NCBI GenBank assembly: GCA_964057195.1
Contig: OZ059826.1
Location: 25,792,001-25,856,000 of the forward strand
Origin: Orthosia cruda
Lineage: Eukaryota > Arthropoda > Insecta > Lepidoptera > Noctuidae
Direction: 5' to 3'
DNA length: 64,000 bases
A program made the position numbers and the translations under genes. The notes beneath the pieces were generated by a model, which was not told the DNA's origin, made no database searches, and saw only the letters and a program-made list of their open reading frames with translations. Positions 1 through 11,090 of this stretch are shown in pieces. Position 1 is the stretch's first letter, and the number at the start of each line of letters is the position of its first letter.

Positions 1-83
1 TGAAACAACAGTTCGGATTTTACAGTAACATATACGTGGTTGTGAGGCATACACTGTTTTTAGTATTTATGTTTTCCTTTTTA

Positions 84-624
84 GGGTTCCCTAGCCAAAA
101 GACAAAAAACGGAACCCTTATGGATTCGTCATGTGTGTCTGTCTGTTCGTCCGTATGTCACAGCCACTTTTTTCCGAAACTATAAGAACTATGATGTTGA
201 AACTTGGTAAGTAGGTGCATTCTGTGAACCGCACAAGATTTTCAAACAAAAATAGAAAAAAACTGAAACTCAATTTTTTTTCATCCTACCTGTACGTGTG
301 GGGTGGGGTATCTATGGATAGGTCTTCAAGAATTATATTGAGGTTTCTAATATTTTTTTTTCTAAACTGAATAGTTTGCGTGAGAGACACTTCCAAAGTG
401 GTATAATGTGTGTCCCCCCCCCCTGAAACTTCTAAAAAAAGAGAATGATAAAACTAAAAAAAAATATATGATGTACATTACCATGTAAACTTCCATCGTT
501 CCACCAAATTGGGTTGAACGAGATCAAGTAGTTTTTTTTAAATACGTCATAAATCGTAAACCACTATTTAACAAGTACGGAACCCTTCGTGCGCGAGTCC
601 GACTCGCACTTAGCTGGTTTTTTT
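84..624 (+). repeat. Dispersed repeat family 1, long copy
   Basis: It starts with an AGGGTTCC / GGAACCCT pair that can fold back. It contains CTGTCTGTTCGTCCGTATG-type text and ends in a short hairpin around GAGTCCGACTC, followed by an oligo-T run. The same hairpin plus T-run end recurs near 1030, 13150, 21150, 29960 and 48690 on this strand and near 17950 inverted. No coding capacity was seen. The transposon class is not clear to me; a non-autonomous element is likely. Confidence 0.7.
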
Positions 625-718
625 ATGGCATGCGTTGTGCCTGGCGCATATAAACATTTTCTTTCTTTCTATATTATCTTTAAACACCTACACTGTACCA
701 ATACTTATAGCAAATAAA

Positions 719-738
719 TGATTGATTGATTGATTGAT
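719..738. repeat. (TGAT)n microsatellite
   Basis: About five tandem copies of TGAT/GATT are read directly in the sequence. Confidence 0.9.
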
Positions 739-810
739 ATATAACAAACAATAGCAATAAATAGTTTCAGCCGTTCTCTAGTGAGACGCTTATAATCACA
801 TACAGCATTT

Positions 811-1058
811 TTAGGGTTCCGTCTATCTCCCTGTCTGTCTATCACGAGGCTGTATCTCTAAAATTCTAAATCTCTGTAAATTAAAATTTTTACAGATGGT
901 GTATTTCTGTTGCCGCTATAACAACAAATACTAAAAACAGAACAAAATCAATATTTAAGTGGGTCTCCCATACAACATACGTGTTCTTTTCCTTTTTTTG
1001 CGATATTGGTACGGAATCTTTGTGCGCGAGTGCAACTCGCACTTGGCCGGTTTTTTTT
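811..1058 (+). repeat. Dispersed repeat family 1, short copy
   Basis: It begins TTAGGGTTCCGT and contains the block TTGCCGCTATAACAACAAAT, which is also in the copy at 48427-48726. It ends in the hairpin and T-run shared by family 1. It is shorter than the copy at 84-624 and differs inside, so it is a related subfamily. Confidence 0.7.
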
Positions 1059-1934
1059 ATTTATATAGATAGATAAAGTTTACATGACCGTGTTTTTTGC
1101 GCCCTGTCTATTTGTTTTTTAACTCTAATATTTCTCAAAGCGAAAAGCGGTACCACGTGACCTCACCACAGAGGGCTGAAGTATATCAAAACCCAGTAAC
1201 TGCTTTGTAATTATTATATTCCAGGAGAGCGGAAAGTCATCTTGTATTAGTAACTAAATGATATATTAAGATTTCAAGAGAATACTAAACAAGGAATATG
1301 AACCTACTAATTGTACAAATGATTTTAATAGCGTCATACATTCTATTGCATATTTTAAACATGCCTAAAAAAGACAATTCCAAACCTAGTAAGTTTTGGA
1401 TATTTGCTAATTTAAGGTGTCTTTACAATTTGATGTGACTTTCCTATTATAAATAATGATAAAATTGATTACTGAAAGCACCAAATCTCAATTCAAATTT
1501 AAAGTTTCCAGTTTAATATTGCACAGTCCATTTCAGTATAGTAAAACTCATTAAAATAATATAAATAAAATTATCTAGCTATTAAACCAATATAAAAAAA
1601 TGTACTCGTATGACACTAGCCAGATTACCTATTTTAGTGATCTTTATTTTCGTAGCAATAAGGTTGCATTCATAGGCAAAATAACAGTGAACGATATGAT
1701 GTCAGATGCCAGCCACCAGTTTGAAATAAGAACTTGCGCAGTAATGTTTTTGTAAAAACTATCGGAAGAGTCCGTTTATGATGCGGGCCTCTGTGGTCGG
1801 CCTTGTGAATTTAATTTTCAAATACTTTTCGCTCCAATTTAAAGTTTTACCCTAAGCTGTCAATGACAGTGGGCGTGGCTTAGAACCTCAGATGTCGATT
1901 GTCAACTGTTCGAATACAGCCCCTTAACAACAAT
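1059..1934. other. AT-rich stretch without recognisable features
   Basis: No long open frame, splice-bounded exon or convincing repeat boundary is visible here. It is taken as intergenic or as a far-upstream intron of gene C. Confidence 0.4.
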
Positions 1935-2130
1935 GTCGACGGAGCCCCGCTGCGCGGGGCTCCTATTTCTGTCTGAAGGGTCTAAAGTAACCTAACACGA
2001 AGAAGATGACGGGAGCTGAGTTCGCTCGCTTTGCTCGCTCACTTCAGCTCCCGTCATCTCTTCGAACCTAACCTGTCCGTGTCGGGGTGCCCTAAGCTCC
2101 CGAGCTCGCTTCGCTCGCTCCTGGACCAAT
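1935..2130 (+). repeat. GC-rich palindromic repeat
   Basis: It contains a perfect hairpin with 9-base arms GAGCCCCGC / GCGGGGCTC and a 3-base loop. This is followed by GACGGGAGCTGA and by CGCTCGC runs that pair with one another. A diverged inverted copy lies at 8098-8282. No open frame of interest is present. Confidence 0.65.
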
Positions 2131-2344
2131 TCTCATATTTTTACCTCACGAAAAACACACAAAAAAACATAAAATTTCCGATTCTTGAAAATTTGTAAAA
2201 AGCTTTCTATATATGAGTACAACCTATAAAAAAAAAATGAACTTCCAAATCAACGGCCCATAATGGAAATTTTATCCGAGGAAAAGATCAAAATATAATA
2301 GGTAGGTGTTAAGCGAAATTTTCGATCGCTTTAGAAAACAGCTA

Positions 2345-3066
2345 GGCTGACGTGAGAATCCCCCCGGTGGGTTCCCGCATTGTCGAGTCGGGGGGGCTCA
2401 GTAACCGTGGCTTGGTCACCCACGGAGCCCGAGGAGAGGCCGCTCGTCAGGGCTTTTGCCGGTAAGCCGACGACGTGGCGGCCAACATGTAGGTTGCGGT
2501 GCTGCCTGGGCGACATCGCAACTGAGACGGGCCGCGATGTCGTATGGGGCCTCCCAAACCCATACGATATCGTGGCTGAAGGTTGGAGCTGGCCGCGGCG
2601 GGAGAGGAGTGCCGGTATTGCGGTGCGCCGCCCTCCCTACCTTTCGCGGCCTGGACGGGGTCGCCACCGTCTGATGGCGGATGCGGTGGGGCCGCAGGGG
2701 AGGAGGAGTGTCGGTATAGCGTTGGCCGCTCTCCCTATACCCTGCGGCCGACAAATGGTAGGTGGCGGGGCCATTGACCTTGACCCGTCACTAGGGGACC
2801 AAGGGTGCCATACACGGGGTCGTCTGGCACCATGTGCTGGTTTGGTCCCTGGGGTGGTCACGGCGTACAGTGTGTTCTGGTGCGCTGGTGATGGGGGTGA
2901 CGGACAGCCGCGGCGGGTTCGCGGTGAGTGCTAACGTGTGCCCGTGTTTCTGCCATAAGCGGCACAGGAGGACAACGTGGAGTTTTAGTGGGTTGGAGTC
3001 CCACATAACTGCGCTATCTCCCCGTGGTGGCGCAGTATGCATGAGCATTTCTCCAAAAAAAAAAGA
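2345..3066 (+). mobile_element. LINE 3' region, GC-rich, poly(A)-ended
   Basis: This GC-rich block ends CATTTCTCC followed by a run of A, which is the signature of a target-primed non-LTR retrotransposon 3' end. Diverged partial copies occur at 3329-3545 (+), 8370-8745 (-) and 15246-15810 (both orientations). Long open frames run through it on both strands. They differ between copies and show no known domain, so they are probably by-products of GC content. An R1-like clade is possible but not shown. Confidence 0.6.
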
Positions 3067-3328
3067 TAAGGTTGACGTGAGAATATGCTGGCCTCGACGC
3101 ATGAATATACAGAGAGATGGGCGAAGATCGTCACTCACTAAGACAAGATGTCGCCGTCGAGGTCGACCGCAACGAAGGTGGTGTGTTGTCATAATTTTAT
3201 CAGATTTGCGGGTCAAACTTGGCCAGAGATCGCGCAGAGAAGACTCAAATCAGGCAATAAAACAAAATTATCTCTCAGGGTTTGTTTTTGGGCTATGGAA
3301 ATGAGTTCCAGGCTCGTTATCAGGTGAG

Positions 3329-3545
3329 ACCAAGGGTGCACTACACGGTGTCGTCTGGCACCTATGTACTGGTTTGGTCCCTGGGGTGGTCACAGCATGC
3401 AACGTGTTCTGATGCGCCGGTGATGGGGGTGCTCCCTGGAGGAGGGTCTGGTGACGGACAGCCGCAGAGGGTTCGCGGTAAGAGCTAATGCGTGTGTTCC
3501 CGCCATTAGCGGCATAGGAGGATACCGTGGAGAGAATTTGTGCAA
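3329..3545 (+). mobile_element. Second partial copy of the GC-rich LINE 3' region
   Basis: It repeats the segment of the preceding element from GACCAAGGGTGC to AGGATACCGTGGAG, with many substitutions and a small insertion near 3430. It is truncated at both ends. Confidence 0.6.
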
Positions 3546-3994
3546 GTAAAAAAATAAGAAAAAATAAAAGAGGCACGTTATCAGGTGTAGAAGTGTATAG
3601 TTAATGTACTGTAGTATAATATTATCTGTGGTTAATGTAAACAAAAACTTTAAATGACAAAAACAGTGGAAAATCAAGCGTATCGCGAAATCGATGTTAG
3701 CTTTTCGTGATCCTGGGGTTGTAACATGACGTGTCATAGTGCGACTGTAAAAAGGGACGGAGGGAAAAGGGACAGTCTTGTATAGCTCCGTCCCACTATC
3801 ACAGTGGAACCATGATAGTTTTGAGACGTCATGGTAGGGCTTCTGACATCCTCTGCATTGGAGGCTGGCGGGGATAGTGAATCACAGGAGCGGGTGGATA
3901 CTCCCGTCGCCATGCTAAGGGCACTCTCTTAAATGCACTTGGTAAGGTCATGCATGCTACAATAATAATTTCTCTAGCCTAGAATGTTTTGCAG
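3546..3994. other. Sequence upstream of gene C exon a
   Basis: It is AT-rich at first. A foldback GGGACGGAG / CTCCGTCCC lies near 3755-3805. The last bases before 3995 (GTTTTGCAG) form a plausible splice acceptor for gene C. Confidence 0.4.
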
Positions 3995-4173
3995 TTAAAC
4001 CACATCAGCAGCGGCGAGAATTCGGAAGGCCTCAAAATAAAGTTGCGAGCATTGTTGGTCGCGCTACTAGGCGTGTCCATGTCGGCATGCGCCTTTGCGT
4101 CCCAGCCGGTGGAGCTGGAGTTGGACGACGATGAAGTCGCACAGAAACTTAACAACGTCAGCTTCGCTAGAAG
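3995..4173 (+). CDS. Gene C exon a
   Basis: The acceptor is GTTTTGCAG and the donor AG|GTAGGT. It ends in phase 2 and reads a hydrophobic leader, then the acidic ELELDDDE and NNVSFARR. Confidence 0.65.
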
Positions 4174-7100
4174 GTAGGTACACACCTTCTCTTAAATAGC
4201 ATGCATTTGTTTAGATACGATATTAGAACGATATCAAAGTTTATTCGATTAGGAAATAATGATCGAAATATTAAACCACCTAACCTAAACTTATTAGCTA
4301 AAGCACTGGTTCTGGTTATCAGATTTCCAGGTTTTTGATTACCCACAACGACAGTCAATGATCTACAAATGACCGCTGGTACCAACGGCTTAACTAATAT
4401 TAACAGGTTCAGTGTCCACAAAGCAAAAACAATAGAGCACTAGAGTCAATCAAAAAGCGGGCCAAGAGGCTCATCGGCGATGAAGCACTGTTCAAGACAA
4501 AGCTCCAGAACCTTGAACATCGTGGCCGAGTTGCCAGCTTGTCGGTTTTTTGTCGGTTACATTTCGGCGAGTGTGCGATGGAATTGCATGATCTAATTCA
4601 GCCCGTTTCATCATCTGACTGCCAGACGTACGGCGATGCCCTATCGGTACATGCTGGACATCCCACCCATACGCACAAAACGCTTTGCGAACATTTTTAT
4701 TGTGCGTACACCTAAGGAGTAGAGTTCCCTGCCGGAGACTGTCGTGAAGTGTGTGAAGTCAAGAGTGAATAGGTTCTTTCTAGGCAAGCATAATTCACCG
4801 TCGACCACATCATCGCTTACCAGCAGGTGAGATAGTGTTTCAAGCGCGAGACTATAGTGTATAAAAAAGAATAGTTAAAACAATCACAATGTACCTACAA
4901 TAGTTATGTGCGTCATGGGCCTGTGAACCTGTTAACATGCTTTGGAAGAATCGAATCGTTGCTTAACCTTAAAGATCGATCCGCGAACGAGCCTATTAAA
5001 ATGAAGAGTCGAAATTAATGAACAAATAATTTTAATCAGTCGATATCGCTAGCAACTAATAAACGAATTGCTGGTCGCATTTCTGCGAGCTTGCTACACC
5101 TTATCTTTTAATTTTAGGTACGGGGTCCCAGCGCTATCAATAAAAATTGGATTCAAATAGATGTCACCAGACGGTGCGATATGCATCGATTTGTTATTGA
5201 ATTTTGTGTAAAATTAACATTTTCTAGAATTGATCATGAACATTGTGTTGTGTTTTGTATTGTGTCATGTTCTTGTTTAATCAACTCTCCTACACACCTC
5301 AAGCACACATTTATAAAATGTTGAGCTCTTAATTCACATTTCAAAGATTATTTGAACGGATCATTTAAATTTGATTCCAATAGATGGTGCGGTTTAAAAT
5401 ATCTGAGTCATGCCACTCGATTTTTAAATTTGTTATCTAACACATTTTGGCACAATGAAATTGTAAAAATGTGCAAAAAAATACTAGTTGTAAAACAAAT
5501 GGTCACTGTATTTAAAGAAAAAAATATTCATAAACCGAGAAAACCCTTTTACTTGCAAGTCGCTGCTAACTAGGTACTATCTATAGCCGTGGAACGGAAC
5601 CGAACGCAATCAAAGTACTTAATCAAAATAATCAGCCTAATCAGACGAAAAACGCTAGTTATGTTGGCACGGTTTCTTTGTATGGGATTAGGCATCTGTA
5701 TGATAGTATAATATTATCTGTGCCACTTATAACTGAAAATCAACGCTGGGTGTTTGACGCCCAACGTTGAAAATGCTGAGTTAGTAACCCTTTCAGAGCA
5801 AATAAATGTTTTCTATTCTATTTTATTCACTTTATCTTTTCTCATTTTTCAGAATTACTAAACCAACAATTCGACTTATGATGGGTTATGGGAAACTCAG
5901 TGCCTTTGTCACCGCAACAACTTCATTGCTTTTATTAGTCGCTGTTATGTCTAAGGTACGAATGCTGTCTTAATCTTAACTAATGTTATGAATCCTCAAT
6001 TACATGCCTGGTTTGAAATCCTGTTATTCATTGGTCAAATTGTTCGAAAAGATAGTTATAATAATCTCAAGCAGTTGATGATTAGGTGCCTAACTACTGG
6101 TAAGGTCGATTGCAGAAAGCCTCGGGGTTGCAGTTCGATCTGACCAAATCAGTTCAACCCTCCGTTCATCCTTCCATTAAAATTGCTTAAAATAAAGATT
6201 TTCTAGAATTGAAATAAACAAGTAAAATTTCAAAATTTACCCCCCGACACCTTTTTCTTGCGAAAACATCCCGATTAAAACAGTAAAACGCCCATAACTT
6301 TTGAACGGCTCAACCGATCTTATTCAAACATAGCTAAGAACACTCTCGACATAATCACCTTTCAAACAAAAAACTAAATCAAAATCGGTTCATCCGTTGA
6401 AGCGCTATGATGCCACAGACAAACACACATATACCCAGACACACAGATACACAGCAACACACGTCAAACTTAAAACACTCCTCTTTTTCCGTCGGGGGTT
6501 AAAAATGCATGCTCTTGTTAAATCAACATCGTCTAAACACAAACTCATAGAACATTGGGCTTATAATTAATATTTACAAAATTATTTGTCACCAAGTGAT
6601 TATTATGAGCACTAAGGATGTATAATACCCGGGCATTATGAATCTAGTCAAGTCAAATCGGGTATTGTAATTAATACTGATTTTAACTTCTATATTTATC
6701 ACATTGTCTGGTCATTATGAATATTGCTAACTTAGAATAATAAAGCATAGAAGCCGCGTCTAATAATATAATAAAACAGGAGTGATATCGTGTGTCCACT
6801 TCGTTTTGTTTGTTTGCGTGAACCGAATGTGTCTTCGTTCGTCAAACGCACACAAATATAGCTTTCAGTCTCAGATCAAATAAAAAGTCAAGATGGATCG
6901 TTGCAAACAACAAAGTGAAGCCGGTTCAAACTATGCCTTGCCGTATAAATACACAATTACACACGTACACGTACAACGAAACTACCCCTTAGCTTGTCAG
7001 TTGAGCTTTATTAATTGATCTGTGATTGACGCCTTAGCTTGTGATCTCGAATTGCTTGTGATTTCGTTGTACGTGAGCTTTCAGTAATACCGTTACCAGA

Positions 7101-10100
7101 CCGTTACACACAAAAATATGAGAAACCGCACTACTATGTTACTGGATTAAATGATCAAGACAAGTATTGTATGTTATCAGGAACTGGATACGATGAAGAT
7201 AATGCCCACGAAATTAAAACAGCTCTTGGTTTATGTAACAATTGCAGGAAAATAATCACAAACAAACTTAGTTACTTGGTTTATTTTTATTTAACTACAG
7301 TCAATTACTAATTAACTTTTAGTTTAAAAACACTGTAGGTAGCTGTAAATAAATAATTATAGTTTAATTTGACGCACATAGAATCACCACCAGTGTCCTA
7401 TTTACAAAGATTAACTATAAAATACCTAATTCCAAGTTAGTTTCTCGAAACTGGAAAAATGTTATATTGTTATTCAATAGCGTAGGTAGAAGGTACATCA
7501 AAAACTATTGCTAAACAAAAATAAGAACATAATTGTAAGCAATTTGGGTATTTTTTCCTCACAAATAGCAACGCTGTATTGTGATAAGTTTAGAATTTTT
7601 GTTGGATGATCGATTTACGTAAAAATAATGTATAAAATATAAGTAATTGCTTGGGAAATGTTATATGATCACATTTTTTTTTGCCTGAGGTGCTATGTTA
7701 TTCTTTTAAATTATTTTCTCGCGAGCTGTGTTCGACGGAAGACGGAAGACGGAAGGACCTTGAGTACTAAGGCATAGCACGCACAGCGATTTTGATTCGC
7801 GCGAATTATTTTCCGCGCAAATTTTGTAGTACTATTTGAGCGAGATTTTTTTTCCGCTGTGCGTGCACCTTCATACAACTCCATAAGCCACAGAAAGCGC
7901 CGAAAAAAATTCGCGCGAATAAAAATCGCAGTGCGTGCTAAGCCTAACGGCGCCTACTGCTCCTAGAGAGAAGTTGGCAACTATGGCTAAATGTTAGTTG
8001 CCTCACTTTTTGTACTCGTACTAGGTTTTATGCGTTATTACGTAATCTATATTATTCTAAGATTGCTAAGTAACGGTTGGGCAATTCGTATGGTCAATGA
8101 GTTAGTCCAAGAGCGAGCGAAGCGAGCTCGGGAGGTTAGGACACTCCGACTCGGATAGGTTAGGTTCGAAGGAGATGACGGGAGCTAAAGTAAGCGAGCT
8201 GAAAGCTGGAAAAATTGTAAGGTTATATTAGACCCTGCAGACAGAAATAGGAGTCCCGCCCAGCGGGGCTCCGTCGAATTTGTTGCGTATATAGTAATTG
8301 TACTTAGGTACCTATTCTGTATTAAAATCAATGAAAAAAATTAAAATATATTATTCTATATAAAAAAATGAAACGATCCCTTGGTCCGCCTGTGACGGTT
8401 CAAGGTCAATGGCCCCGCCACCTATTATTTTTCGGCCGCAGTGGATAGGGAGAGCGGCAAACACTATACCGACACTCCTCTCCCGCCGCGGCCTCCAACC
8501 CTCAGCCGTGATATCGTATGGGACCTGGGACGCTCCATGAGATATCACAGCCCGCCTCAGTTGCGATGTCGCCTGCTACCAAGCGGCACCGCAACCCACT
8601 ATTTGGCCGCTACGTAGTCGGCTTAATCGACAAAAGCACTGACGAGCGGCCTCTCCTCGGGTTCCTCTTCGCTTCACCGTGGGTGACCAAGCCACGGTAA
8701 CTGAACCCCTCGCCTCGACAATGCGGGAACCCACCATATTGCCTACTCATATTGGGCATTTTTCATATTTCCCAGGCATTATGAATCATGCCGTATTAAT
8801 TACTTGGTCCATGACACATACATACATAAACGTCTTCTTCCCATTTGGATAAGCAGAAACTATAGAACGCCACCTGCTACGATCCTTACGTATCTATTTA
8901 TTTTGCTTCATTTAGTAGATGACACTGTTTTAAATTTTCGAGGTTTATCACTCGATTATTTAAATTTGTATTGTACTTATAACATTTTGTTACAATGAAA
9001 CTGTACATTTTAATTATTTATTTATTTATTTCAGACATAATTCCAGTCCATAATTATACATAGGTAGGTAAATCTAGTTATAAAAGAGATAAAAACCCAA
9101 AATTTAAATTTAATTGTTCATAAACTCATTAAAAGTAATAATTAAAACGGTCCAAAAAATGTGCAAAAAATGATATAAAACAAAACGTCACTGTATTTAA
9201 AGAAAAATATTAACGAACCAAGTAAATCCTTTTCTGATGACCTGGTTAAGGTTGTGGGAAGGCGCTGAATGCGAGACGCACGGGATCGGTCAATGTGGCG
9301 ACGCCTGGGGGAGGCCTATGTCCAACAGAGGACGTCTTTCGGCTGAAATGATGATGATGAAGTAAATCCTTTTAAGTACTCGGAAGCCACTGCTAACACC
9401 ATGTATCGACATAGAAAGGACCAAACGCTGTCGATGTACTTTTAGTTTATTTTATAAGCCACTAGCTGTCCCACGCGGCTTCGCTCCCGTCAACTGGCTA
9501 CCTACCAAGCTAGCCCACCTACTCTAAATACGTTGCATCTCAAAAAGAATAAATTTTCCCCGTTTTTGGAACATTTTTCATTGATGCTCCGCTCCTATTG
9601 GTCGTAGCGTGATGTTATATAGCCTATAACCTTCCTCGATAAATGGACTACCCAACACAAAAAGAATTTTTCAATTCCAACCAGTAGTTCCTGAGATTAG
9701 CGCGTTCAAACAAACAAACAAACAAACAAACTCTTCAGCTTTATAATATTATAGTATAGATTAGACCGCCGAAAAACCTTAGTTACGTCGGCAGTGGCTT
9801 CATGTTTCAGCAGGTGCCGTATTAACAATAAATGATGGGAACCCTAGTAACGATAGGCTAATTTACGTGTATTCTGGGCCCCGGATTCATGGCAGGGATA
9901 GGAACTGTAGGGTTTTAGTCGGTAGTGGTCCGAAATAAGTCTCCATTCACCCCTGACGGAGGAGGTTCATTGAGTTCACGAGGATTTGGCCAAAAAAGGT
10001 GCCATATGATTAAATGCTGTGTGATTCCAGTGCGAGAGAAACGGAACTGTAATCGTATATGACCAATTAGCCATGTCATTTTCGGACAGGCAATAATACT

Positions 10101-10841
10101 GCATAATTCAGAGCCAGGCAGTTTTATTTGACCGTGACTTTCTATCTAAGCAATCCTGGTGGCGTCGAGGAGCTCGTTGGTTGGCTGCTCCAGCATTGCT
10201 GGTGGCCGCTTTGGAGACGGCTTCGGATGCCAGCGATGCCATGCTCGCTGCCGTGTTGCGCGGCTCGGCCGAGCCGGGCCGAGTCGTCGCGCAGACCACC
10301 GCGGCTGCTCTGCTCATCACTGTTGAGATACTTGTCTGGTAGGTTATCTATCCCTCCTATACCCTATCGGGAAATAGCGTGATATAGTGCCCGGCACGTA
10401 AGTTGGCAAGTTTTTGGCGTAGTGGGGGTAAGCTCGCGCATATTCCGCGAACTGACCAACCGAACAACGAACGAACACGAACGAGTGAACGGAACGTTGA
10501 CACGACACGATTGGTCGGTTCGATCCTTGTGTCAACTGACCAACCAATCGCGTGCTCGGAACGGTCCTAAACAGAAAGTTCCCGCCCCGCTTCACTACCA
10601 AAGATACCTAAAAACGACTTCTGCGCATCTAACGACTCTTGTCAACTTACGTGCCGGGGATTATACCAACGGGTATATAACACAAAATTCCATTCTGTAA
10701 ATTCAACAGTATTCTCGCAGGCTTGCGATGCTTATATTTTTTATGTCTATGCTATCCCACTACTGGAAAAAAGGTCCCCCCATATCTTTCCAGCCAACTT
10801 TATCGTCTGCCTTCTCCGCAGTCCGCAGGCAAGCAGTCTAA
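3995..10841 (+). CDS. Gene C: small multi-pass membrane protein, 5' end missing
   Basis: Four exons join in frame: 3995-4173, 5853-5955, 10151-10338 and 10721-10841, 197 codons including the TAA. Each join uses AG acceptors and GT donors with matching phases (2, 0, 2). Exon a reads open to its acceptor; its first in-frame ATG is at 4079, so the true start is either that ATG or lies in an exon not found upstream. Hydrophobic stretches are ALLVALLGVSMSACAFA (signal peptide or first membrane segment), FVTATTSLLLLVAVM, WLAAPALLVAAL and TTAAALLITVEILVWLAML, so about four membrane spans are predicted. An acidic patch ELELDDDE follows the first. I do not recognise the family and assign no function. 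Introns carry a LINE fragment (4437-4865), several dispersed repeats and a MITE (10390-10658). It converges with gene A. Confidence 0.7.
4437..4865 (+). pseudogene. LINE reverse-transcriptase C-terminal fragment
   Basis: The translation KKRAKRLIGDEAL matches the C-terminal part of the LINE at 18818-19805. Stops and frameshifts interrupt it (for example a TAG after the segment equivalent to IMRTAKE). It ends with the family 3' end, CACCGTCGACC ... CAGCAGGTGAGATAGTG. It lies in intron 1 of gene C. Confidence 0.8.
5320..5715 (+). repeat. Dispersed repeat family 4
   Basis: The blocks AATTCACATTTCAAAGATTA and GCACGGTTTCTTTGTATGGG recur inverted at 36550-37082. The short open frame inside is not supported by the other copy. 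Confidence 0.6.
5853..5955 (+). CDS. Gene C exon b
   Basis: The acceptor is CTCATTTTTCAG and the donor AAG|GTACGA. The 103 bases complete the split arginine codon of exon a and encode a membrane segment LLLLVAVM. It ends in phase 0. Confidence 0.75.
6236..6503 (+). repeat. Dispersed repeat family 3 (GGGGGTTAAAAA end)
   Basis: It runs from TTACCCCCCGACACC to GTCGGGGGTTAAAAA, so its ends are inverted relative to each other. The middle is AAAACGCCCATAACTTTTGA. Other copies lie at 16733-17183 and, inverted, at 34962-35210. Confidence 0.7.
6870..7026 (+). mobile_element. Truncated copy of the CCTCAGATCAAAT MITE
   Basis: It matches the left two thirds of the complete element at 31709-31920, including ACAAAGTGAAGCCGGTTC, but lacks the right terminal inverted repeat. 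Confidence 0.7.
7771..7944. mobile_element. MITE with TAA target duplication
   Basis: Terminal inverted repeats of about 35 bases (GGCATAGCACGCACAGCG at left; GGCTTAGCACGCACTGCG read inward from the right) with few mismatches are flanked by TAA at 7768-7770 and 7945-7947. A 3-base TAA duplication fits the PIF/Harbinger class. It has no coding capacity and lies in intron 2 of gene C. Confidence 0.8.
8098..8282 (-). repeat. Inverted copy of the GC-rich palindromic repeat
   Basis: It carries the reverse complement of the 1935-2130 block, including GCGAGCGAAGCGAGCTCGG and GAAGGAGATGACGGGAGCT. Confidence 0.65.
8370..8745 (-). mobile_element. GC-rich LINE fragment, minus strand
   Basis: It is the reverse complement of the 2345-2790 part of the GC-rich LINE region (for example TGGTCACCCACGG against CCGTGGGTGACCA), with substitutions and without the poly(A) end. 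Confidence 0.6.
9237..9363 (+). mobile_element. RTE-type LINE 3' end fragment
   Basis: It reads GATGACCTGGTTAAGGTTG, then GGTCAATGTGGCGACG, GGCTGAAATG and (ATG)n. The same text ends the longer RTE fragment at 25450-25590. It is strongly 5' truncated. Confidence 0.75.
9461..9760 (+). repeat. Dispersed repeat family 2 (ACTAGCTGTCCC)
   Basis: It starts ACTAGCTGTCCCACGCGGC and ends in CAAACAAACAAAC, CTCTTCAGCTT and AGTATAGAT. A second copy lies at 38705-39055. Such sequences are probably non-autonomous transposons; the class is not assigned. Confidence 0.7.
10151..10338 (+). CDS. Gene C exon c
   Basis: The acceptor is CTTTCTATCTAAG and the donor CTG|GTAGGT. It is GC-rich against its flanks and reads QSWWRRGARWLAAPALLVAA and onward. 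It ends in phase 2. Confidence 0.75.
10390..10658. mobile_element. MITE inside gene C intron 3
   Basis: A perfect 16-base terminal inverted repeat (CCCGGCACGTAAGTTG at left, its reverse complement at right) encloses a GC-richer core with ACCAACCGAACAACG-type direct and inverted motifs. No clean target duplication is visible. It fills most of the 382-base intron. Confidence 0.7.
10721..10841 (+). CDS. Gene C last exon
   Basis: The acceptor is TATTCTCGCAG. The first base completes a tryptophan codon from exon c. It reads LAMLIFFMSMLSHYWKKG and ends AVRRQAV, TAA. A candidate polyadenylation signal AATAAA lies at 11085-11090. Confidence 0.7.
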
Positions 10842-11090
10842 TCATTTACGGAATAATATCAAGATTTTTTTGATATCTGTTCCTGTTCTCAATTATCTGA
10901 ATATTTTTTGGAATGTCGGCTACGTGTCCTTTATTTTTTAATTGGTAAGTAGGATGAAGGAAAGGTACGAATTAATAACATTATTCACTATAGGTACTTC
11001 ATAGCGAAATTTTTCGAGTACAATCCACCCCTAACAGCCGAGGAACGTGAAAAAGAAAACCGAATAGGATCAATGCCGGAATGAAATAAA

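Noticed and set aside
2331..3304. Several long overlapping open frames on both strands
   Set aside because: They are products of high GC in a LINE 3' region. The frames are not kept between copies at 2345, 8370 and 15246, and no domain is seen.
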